A stretch of DNA of 64,000 nt from Periplaneta americana (taxonomy: Eukaryota > Arthropoda > Insecta > Blattodea > Blattidae): contig NC_091119.1 of assembly GCF_040183065.1 (NCBI RefSeq), positions 200,099,543 through 200,163,542 of the forward strand. Reading direction: 5' to 3'. Under the pieces are notes generated by a model, which saw nothing but the letters and a program-made list of their open reading frames with translations, did no database searches and was not told the origin of the DNA. Numbering within the stretch: the first letter of the stretch is position 1; every line of letters starts with the position of its first letter. Made by a program: the position numbers and the translations under genes. This document shows, piece by piece, positions 54,936 to 64,000 of the stretch.

Positions 54936-56429
54936 CTTTTCTTTTACAACATTAATAAGAATACTACACGAAAACAGTGAAACTGCAGTTTATATGGTAT
55001 TCCACAGCCTTCCTTATTATCCATGGATGCTGTCATTGTTACATTCGATATATACGGCCAGTTACGTTTCATATTGTGTTAACAAAAATGTTTCAATTTT
55101 ATTATAAATAGAAATATAAAATTTTATTGTAAATACAGCTACAGAACTGAAAATTGAATCTAATTGAAACATTTAAATACACATTTCTCCTTTGCATGAA
55201 ATAAAAACTCTTTAGAAAATTCAGGCCAGTTCTGAATTTATAATGCAATGCCTTCTGGGTATCTCCATTTATATTGTTTCCTAATCGAACACGATAATAT
55301 TTCAAATCGATAGCGACTTCGACTCGGCATTTCATTTGCAGCTTAGTGTACTACACGGAGAAATGCTTGGACAAAACCAATTCTAGCAAATAAAAGCCCT
55401 AGGTGGCTTCATAAACCCACGGACAATAATCTTAACAGTCAGATTTTTGGTCAGAAATCAACTTGAAACAATACTGTAATACAGGAATGTCAATTGATGC
55501 CCACAGGAGCAAGCGCGCGCTTTAGAGCTCAGGAGAGCCTGAGCGCTTTACAGCGGAAAGGAAAGAGACAGACGAAAGAGGTGGTATATGCCGCTTGGTC
55601 GAGCTATATTCAGGGATGTCCAGCACTGATTCAATAGACAAAGGGAAGAGAACTTATTAAAACTGTATCCATGTTAATTTTTAGATTTGCCTGAGAAGTA
55701 TAAGTGCATTATAGGAATGTAAGCTTTAATTTTAATGCTCATTTTTCACAAGTTTGATTTTTGTATTCAAAAGAAATATTTTCTCAACTTTTCGTATAGA
55801 AAAGTGAAAGACTTTTAGTAGTCTTACAGAATGTTTTCGTAAATCTAATATACCGTATATACGTATTACTGAAGATAGTGTATTGAAAATTTTGAAAATA
55901 TTCGCATGGAAATTGTTTGTAAGGAAATGAATTAACAAAGCAACTACTGTTACATCATAAGCAAAATATACGTGCCCATGTATTGTAAAAATGTCAGCTC
56001 TACAGCTTCAGCAGATTTCGAGAAAATAATTTAATATTCTGATGATAGGAAGTTGCTCACAAATATCACGTTAAATGCATAATGCGATAAGAGTTTTGTT
56101 ATGTAATATTAGTTACACTTAAAACAGATACAGTACCTAGGTAACTTTGCTTTGTACTGTAATATTGTTTTGATTAGTTTATTTATTACTTTTGTAAGAC
56201 TAAAGATACCATCAATATAAATTCAAACTCATCATGTCATACTCAATCTCTTTCTTTGGAATATCACTTTCTTTATGAATGATGTGTTTCATCCACTTAA
56301 TACAGTATAATATTATACTACTATGGAATTTAAGTGAATATTCCTTCTTAACTCTCTATTATGTTATTAAGATTTAAAACACAAGTGCAATATTAAGAAA
56401 TCAGTGTTAGTACTTTTGTTTTACAGACA

Positions 56430-56430
<1 letters not shown>
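54936..56430. other. AT-rich DNA, no gene seen
   Basis: Frames at 55102-55335 (-) and 55732-55938 (-) have no motif. At 55495-55555 a GC-richer patch forms the hairpin GAGCTCAGG-AGAG-CCTGAGCG beside CAGGAATGTCAATTGATGCC, which resembles a hAT end, but no partner end was found. Confidence 0.4.

Positions 56431-56431
<1 letters not shown>

Positions 56432-56495
<64 letters not shown>
56432..56495. repeat. (AAT)n microsatellite
   Basis: Perfect AAT run of about 21 units. Confidence 0.95.
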
Positions 56496-56498
<3 letters not shown>

Positions 56499-56531
56499 TT
56501 TATTTTAGCTGGCAGAGTTATATAGATAATA

Positions 56532-56819
56532 TTAAACAGAAAGAAGCCATATAAAAATAACGACATAAAATTTCACGTTCCGTTTGAAGTTTGTGCACCA
56601 CTGTTTTCTTAATCCAACAGGCTGCTTATTCATATACACAACCCTTCCTCTTTCCATACTTAGCGCTTGATGCCCGCTCACGACGTCAAGGTCAGAAAAA
56701 TGCACTTGTTTTGACATCACCGACATATTGAGTTTTCTTTTCTCCTCTTCTTCGAGTTCCCGTTGATATTCTCGTAAATATTTTACATTCAACTCCAATA
56801 GCTTGTTCCACCTGCACAC
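56532..56819 (-). CDS. Unrecognised ORF with coiled-coil segment, 95 aa
   Basis: It reads MCRWNKLLELNVKYLREYQR, then ELEEEEKRKLNMSVMSKQVH, FSDLDVVSGHQALSMERGRV and VYMNKQPVGLRKQWCTNFKR. The second block predicts a charged helix. A hydrophobic end (FYVVIFIWLLSV) precedes the stop. The composition is protein-like, and it lies next to an (AAT)n tract. It may be the 3' part of a transposon gene or a terminal exon. No family recognised. Confidence 0.35.
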   Translation of the reverse strand: MCRWNKLLELNVKYLREYQRELEEEEKRKLNMSVMSKQVHFSDLDVVSGHQALSMERGRVVYMNKQPVGLRKQWCTNFKRNVKFYVVIFIWLLSV

Positions 56820-57425
56820 GCATTGCTTTCTCGCTATGCACTACAAAGGAGAGAATTAACCCCTAGACACTCTCCTGCGACCTGCAGGATATACAATGTG
56901 AGGAAGACGGGCTTTATAAAGCCTTCACGTCTCCTCTACAAGCATCCGAGGCATAATGTTTGTTCCCGAAGCACAATATTACCTTAACATCCACGAGTTT
57001 ACGATTCAACTACTTGAAAGTTTCTTAGGCGGTTGACGCAAAGTTTCGAGGCGCCCCCCCCACCCCCCAAGTTGTACCGCAGTAACCGCCACGGTGCTCT
57101 GGTCAAGGAACTGGCTGCATCCAAGTTAAATGGGCTCTAATCTGTCTGCTAATAGGCAGCAAGCCAAATTTGAGAACAAGCAAGAAAGTTATGTCACACA
57201 AATCTTCAAGGAGGAAGGTGAATTTCTCAAAGTCCTAGATGTAAAGGAAAATCTGGTTTCTCGTTTATCTCTAGCAATTTGTGTATCCCGCGTCCTTGAA
57301 TTCCCACTGTCGCAATAACGCAAATCTAGCTGGAAAAAAAAATTCATAATTTCTCGCATTCCAAGGATTGTTATGAAACTTTGTACAGACCTTATAGATA
57401 GTACATATTCTTTCGGTTTTACTAA
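56820..57425. other. Spacer with C run and an unrecognised ORF
   Basis: A C-rich run (GCGCCCCCCCCCACCCCCC) is at 57051-57069. The frame at 57130-57318 (MGSNLSANRQQAKFENKQES ...) is open for 62 residues and charged, but it matches nothing known to me. Confidence 0.3.
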
Positions 57426-58935
57426 TAAACCGTGTATATGCAAATCTAGTCTTTCAGGTGAAGCTCCCTGTAAAGCAGATTTGAATAATTTCAAGGGAAA
57501 AATTGTTCCGGGTATCGATCCCGGGGCCTCTGGTTGAACGTACTAGCGCTCTACCACTGAGCTACCCGGGGACACCGTCTCAACTTTTCCCTTTATACCC
57601 ACACAACTCGCGTGGGCTGACGAAAGGCCAGAGACCCACAACGAGTGCACACAATCTCTGTGTGACTTGGAATTGTGGTTTTTTGTTAACGTACACAGTG
57701 ACGTATATATTATGCAAATCTAGTCTTTCAGGTGAAGCTCCCTGTAAAGCAGATTTGAATAATTTCAAGGGAAAAATTGTTCCGGGTATCGATCCCGGGG
57801 CCTCTGGTTGAACGTACCAGCGCTCTACCACTGAGCTATCCGGGAACTCCACCCGACACCGTCTCAACTTTTCCCTTTATATCCACACAACTCGCGTGGG
57901 CTGACGAAACGCCAGAAACCCACAACGAGTGCACACAATCTCTGTGTGACTTTGAATTGTGGTTTTCTGTTAACGTACACAGTGACGTATATATTATGCA
58001 AACCTAGTCTTTCAGGTGAAGCTCCCTGTAAAGCAGATTTGAATAATTTCAAGGGAAAAATTGTTCCGGGGCCGGGTATCGATCCCGGGGCCTCTGGTTG
58101 AACGTACCAGCGCTCTACCACTGAGCTACCCGGGGACACCGTCTCAACTTTTCCCTTTATACCCACACAACTCGCGTGGGCTGACGAAAGGCCAGAGACC
58201 CACAACGAGTGCACACAATCTCTGTGTGACTTGGAATTGTGGTTTTTTGTTAACGTACACAGTGACGTATATATTATGCAAATCTAGTCTTTCAGGTGAA
58301 GCTCCCTGTAAAGCAGATTTGAATAATTTCAAGGGAAAAATTGTTCCGGGTATCGATCCCGGGGCCTCTGGTTGAACGTACCAGCCCTCTACCACTGAGC
58401 TACCCGGGAACTCCACCCGACACCGTCTCAACTTTTCCCTTTATATCCACACAACTCGCGTGGGCTGACGAAACGCCAGAGACCCACATCGAGTGCACAC
58501 AATCTCTGTGTGACTTTGAATTGTGGTTTTCTGTTAACGTACACAGTGACGTATATATTATGCAAATCTAGTCTTTCAGGTGAAGCTCCCTGTAAAGCAG
58601 ATTTGAATAATTCCAAGGGAAAAATTGTTCCTGGGCCGGGTATCGATCCCGGGGCCTCTGGTTGAACGTACCAGCGCTCTACCACTGAGCTACCCGGGAA
58701 CTCCACCCGACACCGTCTCAACTTTTCCCTTTATATCCACACAACTCGCGTGGGCTGACGAAACGCCAGAGACCCACTTCGAGTGCACACAATCTCTGTG
58801 TGACTTGGAATTGTGGTTTTCTGTTAACGTACACAGTGACGTATATATTATGCAAATCTAGTCTTTCAGGTGAAGCTCCCTGTAAAGCAGATTTGAATAA
58901 TTCCAAGGGAAAAATTGTTACGGGGCCGGGTATTG
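57426..58935 (-). repeat. SINE-B higher-order tandem array of tRNA-like units
   Basis: A landmark, GGTATCGATCCCGG on +, recurs at 57511, 57785, 58075, 58349 and 58640, with a sixth diverged copy at about 58929. The spacings are 274, 290, 274, 291 and 289 bp. Two unit types alternate: one with TTCCGGGTATCG and one with TTCCGGGGCCGGGTATCG. On the - strand each unit has GGTAGCTCAGTGGTAGAGCG (A box), a CTGGT/ACCAG anticodon-like stem, the T-arm CCGGG-ATCGATA-CCCGG and, in long units, a near-complete acceptor stem. The body AGTCTTTCAGGTGAAGCTCC separates heads. Open frames on both strands are artefacts of the repeat. Confidence 0.9.
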
Positions 58936-59204
58936 AAACCGTGAATAGTTTTTATAAGAGACTTCTGCAGAGTTGAGACAGAAAACGTTACTAATAAACC
59001 ATGCATAAGCGATGGATTTATAAACAGGCTGTAACTATACATGGGAATTGCTTTGCAGTAGTTATATACACGAAATCCCTTGTTTAAGCGTTGTATATAG
59101 AGAAAAATGGCTGCTCATCTAACAGCTGTTCGTATCGACTGTCATTTTATGATGATCGTTGCCTAGTAACCACAGAAGAACAAAACAAAGAGCATAGAAT
59201 AATT

Positions 59205-59519
59205 AGAATAATATTGCTGTAGCTTGTACTCTTTGACCAAAATATAGTATGTAATCGATCAGAGCCAGTTGCACTATCGACATATAACACGGCACACTAG
59301 AGTGCTCTACCGGATGCAATAGAGAACCTCAGATATTCTATTACCTTTCGTAATGAAGTAATGACGAAACTATGACGTAGCGTGTAACAGTTATACTGTT
59401 ATACACGACGTATGTAATGATTATTAGTAAGGAATTTACACACGACTTATAAACGAGCTACTCATTGTATAAGTATAAGACAGTTAAACGTCTGTATATA
59501 GAGTTTTTATTAGTAAGAC
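59205..59519. repeat. Dispersed 310-bp repeat, copy 2 (inverted)
   Basis: Inverted copy of 41615-41935, from TTGTACTCTTTGACCAAAAT to ATATAGAGTTTTTATTAGTA. It follows the SINE-B array as copy 1 precedes the SINE-B dimer, so the two loci form mirrored blocks. Confidence 0.85.
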
Positions 59520-60330
59520 CGTTTGTGTACAAACTCTGACTACGATTGTGTAAAAGGAACTACCCATTTATACGGGGTGATTTAAGACAAAAATAGTAAC
59601 TTCTCTCCTATCTAACAGATTTTTATGAAAAATTGTACGGAAGTTACACGTAGGATATATTTTTTGTATACAAACTGTATTTACGGTTCCAAAAGAGGAA
59701 GTATCCCTTTACAGGGGGTCCATTTACACAAGATTAACTTCTCTCCTACATAACAGATTTTATGAACGTTCTACAGGAGTTACAGGTAGCATATAAGTTA
59801 CCGTACTTTTTGTGTACAAATTCTGGTTACATCTGTATGCTACCTTTAGACCTAGTAGTTGTACAAAGTTGCATAAAATTATATTATATAGGAGAGAAGT
59901 TGTTAATTTTGTCTAAATGCACCCACTATAAAGGGGTAGTTCCTCTTATAAAACATAATCAGACTTTGTAGATGAAAAATATATACTTCTGTATAAAGTT
60001 TCATAAAATATGTTAGATAGGACAGAATTTATTAATTTTGTTTAAATGCATCCCTAAAAGTAGTTCCACTTATGAACCGTAAGTACAGTTTGTGCACAAA
60101 AAAAGATATGCTACCTGTAACTTCCGTACATTGTTTCATAACAATGCGTTAGACTGCAGAGAAGTTATTAATTCTGTCTAAATGCACTCGCTATAAAGGG
60201 GTAGCTTTTCTTGTGCAAACGTAATCAGAGTTTGTACACAAATCATATGTGCCAGCTGTATGGCATATATTAAGTTTCATAACAATGCGTTAGACTGCAG
60301 AGAAGTTATTAATTTTGTCCAGCTAATGAT
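59520..60330. repeat. Tail-to-tail degenerate tandem repeat
   Basis: Between 59525 and 59830 a unit of about 150 bp appears twice in one orientation: TTGTGTACAAACT ... GGAACTACCC ... ACTTCTCTCCTAT-CTAACAGATTTT ... GAGTTACAGGTAGCATA. From about 59840 the reverse complement is used: GTCTAAATGCACCC, ATAAAGGGGTAG, TTTCATAA and GTTAGA-CTGCAGAGAAGTTATT, with about three units. The switch point is near 59835. Confidence 0.75.
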
Positions 60331-60359
60331 TTTCTTTGACCCTGTTGACCCTCTACAGG

Positions 60360-60480
60360 GCTTTAATTTATTTTGTGTTTGTCAGTGTTTGTATTTCTTT
60401 TATATTTATGTGTGCTATCTGGGAGGATGGAAGAGAAGGCCTTATGGCCTTAATCGTGCCAGATTAAATAAATAAATAAA
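60360..60480 (+). mobile_element. LINE 3' terminus with GGCCTTATGGCC hairpin
   Basis: GGATGGAAGAGAAGGCCTTA-TGGCCTTAAT and CCAGATTAAATAAATAAATA form the 3' end. The hairpin AAGGCC/GGCCTT and the tetranucleotide tail match the LINE end at 54120-54177. Confidence 0.65.
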
Positions 60481-60629
60481 CTAACTAAATAAAAAACTTC
60501 TGAATCATACCATTAAGGTATTCATGATCCTTTTGAGTAGACATCTTCAATTATTGAGAAATGTTTTTTCAAACTTTTGCTGATTCATTGATGAACCAAT
60601 ACTAAGTGTTCTATGGAGAAAAAATTAAA

Positions 60630-60684
<55 letters not shown>

Positions 60685-61317
60685 AGAAGCAGCACAAAAA
60701 TTATTTTACGATATAAATTTACATTTTTTATAATTCTAACTTATTAATGAATTATTTTAAATTGATTTTCTTTGATTCAGAACATTCCTAAATATGTGTT
60801 GAATGTTTGGAACCTCAAAAAGTTGTGCAGTATACATTTTGAATGTGAATTTTTCATTTTTCTTTTTCTTTTTCTTTTTCTTTTAGCGAGGGTGATTTTT
60901 TTTAAATATTTTTTTATTTATTTCACAAAATTTTTGGTTATGCAATTTTTCTAAATTTTATTCGATTCAGAACACAGGGTATTTAATTTCCTTTAATTTG
61001 ATATATGGCACAGTCATTTAAGATCCTATTTTATGGGCGTTATTATTTTTGGAAATAAACAAATCAATAAAAGAGAAAACGAGAAACAAACTTTGAATAG
61101 ATAAAGAACATTGCCATCTAGTGGAAAAAATAGTAACTTTATAATATGAGAAAAATTTCTTCCAAACTAATATCGCCAAATTTAACTTATTTGTCACAGA
61201 AAAAAACCTGAAAATGACAGTCGTACACTTGCAGACAGCAACTTCTGGTTGAAGGAATGACTGCTTCCGGTTAGAAAAATGCTAACAATCGACAATTGAA
61301 GCAAGATATATGTAAAC
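60481..61317. other. AT-rich DNA with (TA)n, no gene seen
   Basis: A (TA)n run lies at 60631-60681 and a (TTTTTC)n patch at 60855-60880. A short frame at 60772-60954 is phenylalanine-rich and spurious. Confidence 0.45.
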
Positions 61318-61321
61318 TATA

Positions 61322-62044
61322 CAGGGTGTTTCCGGGCTACTGTTACAAACTTTCAGGGATGATGGGGAAGGGCACATGTATCAATTTGAGATAAGGAACC
61401 CTGGTCCGGAAATGACTGAGTCGAAAGTTATAAGCAAAAATAGTTGTGTGGGAATGGAATTGTAATTTTCCACCACGTGCCCTCCTTCCCTGATCCTTTG
61501 GAACAGTCGTGAAAAGATGGTATGGGTCGGATGTCTCCTACGTGGGTACTTGTTCCGATACAATCTGTGAGCCTGTCTACTGTTCCCATTGGCTCAACCG
61601 TATTCGAAAATCAGGTCTGCTTTTTCCGCTCTCGTGTACTCCTCCATTTCACTAGGACTGATCGACTGGACACTGCAACTTGTATACATACACTGCTGTC
61701 TACAGACGTGCATATCAGGACCGACCATGTCCGTTACACATTTCGCTATCTGCATTGCTTTAGTGTAGTTTCCTGTCCCCATCCCTCAGACAGCGCACTG
61801 AATGGAATACTGTAAGTAGACAACGTAAACAACGTCAGATGAATACAGTATGTGTAAGATGTACAGATAAATATACATAAATAAGGTTTACAGAGGAATA
61901 AAATTATTTCATTTCCACATAACTATTTTTGCTTGTAATTTTCAACTCGGTCATTTTCGAACCAGGGTTCCTTGTCCCAAATTGATACATGTGCCCTTCC
62001 CCATCATCCCTGAAAGTTTGTAACACTAGTCCGGAAACACCCTG
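61322..62044 (-). mobile_element. Long-TIR element with DUF4817-like remnant, 723 bp
   Basis: The ends CAGGGTGTTTCCGGGCTACT / reversed CAGGGTGTTTCCGGACTAGT continue in imperfect inverted repeat for about 130 bp (61322-61450 against 61917-62044), sharing GATGGGGAAGGGCACATGTA. TA lies beside each end, though the right side reads CATA. Between the arms is a - strand helix-turn-helix remnant. Confidence 0.75.
61445..61637 (-). pseudogene. DUF4817-like helix-turn-helix remnant
   Basis: The ATG at 61635-61637 opens MEEYTRAEKADLIFEYG, meets TGA, and continues in frame ANGNSRQAHRLYRNKYPRRR and HPTHTIFSRLFQRIREGGHV. The pattern D-x-I/L-x-x-Y-G-x-A-x-G-N-...-A-x-x-L-Y-x-x-x-(F/Y)-P-x-R-x-P is what I recall as DUF4817, a DNA-binding domain of arthropod transposons. 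The catalytic domain is missing. Confidence 0.6.
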
Positions 62045-62045
62045 C

Positions 62046-62345
62046 ATATATTTGTAAAGTAGAAATAGCAAGGAATCAGAAAATATCAGAATTGAGGAAC
62101 TCAAAATTTTGACCAAAACAGTCATTTAAAGGGTCATGAATACCTTAAGTATATCGATTTAAATAAATTTAAAGCAATTAAATATTATAATTTTTTCTGT
62201 TGCGGGCTGAAGATCTATATCCCCTCTTGTGTTTGTATATAATTTTCATAATTATCATAGAATATTACATTAAAATTACCTTCTTACCTGGAGAATAAAG
62301 ATAGTAAGAGCTAGGTACATCAAATAAATAAAAATGAATTTATAA
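62046..62345. other. Spacer, nothing recognised
   Basis: Ordinary AT-rich sequence that includes the target of the next insertion. No gene. Confidence 0.4.
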
Positions 62346-62362
62346 TTGTACATTGAAAGAAG

Positions 62363-63002
62363 AATTGGAAATTTATCTTTTGAAGAGGTGGAGAAGTTCA
62401 AATATCTGAGAGCAACAGTAACAAATATAAATGATACTCGGGAAGAAATTAAACACAGAATAAATATGGGAAATGCCTGTTATTATTCGGTTGTGAAACT
62501 TTTATCATCCAGTCTGCTGTCAAAAAATGTGAAAGTTAGAATTTATAAAACAGTTATATTACCGGTTGTTCTGTATGGTTGTGAAACTTGGACTCTCACT
62601 TTGAGAGAGGAACAGGGATTAAGGGTGTTTGTGAATAAGGTTCTTAGGAAAATATTTAGGAATAAGAGGGATAAAGTTACAGGAGAATGGAGAAAGTTAC
62701 ACAACACAGAACTGCACGCATTGTATTCTTCACCTGACATAATTAGGAACATTAAATCCAGACGTTTGAGATGGGCAGGGCATGTAGCACGTATTGGCGA
62801 ATCCAGAAATGCGTATAGAGTGTTAGTTGGGAGGCCGGAGGGAAAAAGACCTTTAGGGAGGCGAAGACGTAGATGGGAAGATAATATTAAAATGGATTTG
62901 AGGGAGGTGGGATATGATGATAGAGAATGGATTAATCTTGCTCAGGATAAGGACCTATGGCGGGCTTATGTGAGGGCGGCAATGAACCTCCGGGTTCCTT
63001 AA
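62363..63002 (+). pseudogene. Reverse-transcriptase C-terminal fragment, open frame
   Basis: The frame is open for the whole insert: IGNLSFEEVEKFKYLRATVT, MGNACYYSVVKLLSSSLLSK, VVLYGCETWTLTLREEQGLR, RLRWAGHVARIGESRNAYRV, RRWEDNIKMDLREVGY and AAMNLRVP. The first few residues of the longest frame (MYIERR) come from the target duplication. The palm domain with YADD is absent, so it has no catalytic activity. The R-x-G-R-R/P-R-R-R-W-E-D stretch is basic and probably binds nucleic acid. Confidence 0.85.
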
Positions 63003-63016
63003 AAGCCAGTAAGTAA
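62363..63016 (+). mobile_element. Family R retrotransposon, precise 5'-truncated insertion (copy K)
   Basis: GTACATTGAAAGAAG is duplicated at 62348-62362 and 63017-63031, so the insert is bounded exactly. It begins within the thumb region and ends with the family terminus CCTTAAAAGCCAGTAAGTAA. The long duplication and the open frame suggest a young insertion by target-primed reverse transcription. Confidence 0.93.
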
Positions 63017-63031
63017 GTACATTGAAAGAAG

Positions 63032-63525
63032 GCTATTGCTCTAACTACACATAATTAAATGTTGAAATTAATTAACATGTATTAGGTTGTTAATAGGCCT
63101 AATTATAGGTTCGCATTGAATTCTGTGAAAAAAAATCTAGACAACCTAAACTTCGTGAAGTTTGACTTCACATTCTTTCAGCCCAAAGAACATATTATGC
63201 GTCTATTTTAATGAAGTAAAACTGACAGCGATGAATGTGTGAATATTCAAAACAAAATTTAATATACTGCCCGTCGCGTGTTAATTAATCTGTTCAGTTG
63301 TACAGCATTCTTCAGTTGCGGCTGGAATGTAGACAATGAAATAGCTCATAATATCGTGTGGAGATTTCGTCCCAGGATTTTTTCCATCTGCATTCATAAA
63401 CGACATAAACTGAAAGAATAAACGTGTGGGATCAGTGTTCAGCATGCGAGAAAATCTTATTCATCTTCCCGTCACTGAAACACGCGTTCTCTTTGTACTT
63501 GCGTTATTAGGTATATATTATATTA
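63032..63525. other. Spacer, nothing recognised
   Basis: No frame with motifs; AT-rich. Confidence 0.4.
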
Positions 63526-63533
63526 TACAGGGT

Positions 63534-64000
63534 GTATCAGAAATACGGCTATACGTTTGATTGCGTAGCATCGTTAAATAACCGAATTAAAACAGAAATA
63601 ACAGACAGGTCTACACGATGGTGAGCCACCAAAGCAAACAGACATGCTGTCTTAAAAACAATATCATGTTTGAAACAAAATTTTATGTCTATAACCCAGG
63701 TCACTTACAACAATACTAACAAAGTCACTTTATTGCCTCAACTGTTCGCCATTCTCATCCAAGCATAATCGGCAACGTTTTTGGGAAGTCATTCATTGAT
63801 TTACGTTACACGTCTATTGCAATAACATGAATTTCTTCCTCAATTGCTATTTTCAGCGTGTCGTCTTCTGGTATCCGGTTTCGACTATCTGTCGAATACA
63901 AAAAAAATATGACTATTAGACGACATAATGCAGACTTACAATTCAAGGTGAAATCATATCTGCAACTACAGATATGAATGGTTATTAGAGGAGAAAAATT
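63534..64000 (-). mobile_element. Left part of a further ACAGGGTG-ended element, cut by the window
   Basis: At 63528-63560 TATACAGGGTGTATCAGAAATACGG has the form of a TIR (ACAGGGTGT), like the element at 61322. Around 63740-63890 the - strand has broken frames with NVADYAWMRMANS and RQSKPDTRRRH, which I recall loosely from the C-terminus of DUF4817-type transposases. The right end is outside the window, so this is tentative. Confidence 0.4.

Noticed and set aside
55484-55620. hAT element end (CAGGAATGTCAATTGATGCC)
   Set aside because: A second CAGGGATGTCCAGCACTG lies in direct, not inverted, orientation, and no partner end or 8-bp duplication was found.
57503-58906. About ten open frames on both strands, such as FRVSIPGPLVERTSALPLSY
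   Set aside because: All are translations of the SINE-B tandem unit in different frames; they repeat with the array and have no independent support.

Overview
This is a eukaryotic, AT-rich, intron-containing and very repeat-rich window. It holds the 3' end of one host gene (BUD13) and otherwise almost only transposable elements and satellites. The proteins are arthropod-like. The dominant non-LTR retrotransposon family, the tRNA-derived SINEs, the (AAT)n tracts and the many Tc1/mariner and PIF/Harbinger elements fit a large-genome insect. I infer a cockroach such as Periplaneta, from remembered resemblance and not from any search.

Layout. 0-4 kb: the last two coding exons of BUD13 (RES splicing complex, + strand), split by a 3.1 kb intron full of LINE debris and a 36/73-bp minisatellite. 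3.9-6.7 kb: three inverted-repeat elements nested one inside another, the innermost a PIF/Harbinger relic with TTA target duplications. 7-15 kb: a 4-bp-TSD element, a fold-back repeat, a mariner copy with a nonsense mutation, a tRNA-like SINE, a 1.3 kb dispersed repeat and LINE fragments. 15.18-26.50 kb: an apparently coding-intact PIF/Harbinger transposon with matching 25-bp ends and TAG duplications. It carries a two-exon Myb/SANT-like gene (+) and a 373-aa DDE transposase (-), separated by about 6.5 kb that seems to be a later insertion with its own load of relics. 26.5-34.4 kb: mostly unassigned AT-rich DNA, a GATA array, SINEs and a roughly 30-copy satellite. 34.8-41.3 kb: a 2.65 kb element with six copies of one 17-bp motif, a Tc1 relic, and a pogo-like element holding a mariner that itself holds a SINE. 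41.9-49.5 kb: seven same-orientation copies of one retrotransposon 3' end, at least three of which share one junction and so look tandemly duplicated. 50-64 kb: SINEs, fold-backs, a TTAA-flanked MITE whose empty site exists elsewhere in the window, a higher-order tandem array of tRNA-like units, a tail-to-tail tandem repeat, a long-TIR element with a DUF4817-like remnant, and a retrotransposon insertion with a clean 15-bp duplication.

The only genes that plausibly work together are the two Harbinger genes: DNA-binding partner plus DDE nuclease, as NAIF1 and HARBI1 pair in known systems. Element boundaries come from inverted repeats and target-site duplications read by eye. Family names rest on motifs, not on database hits.
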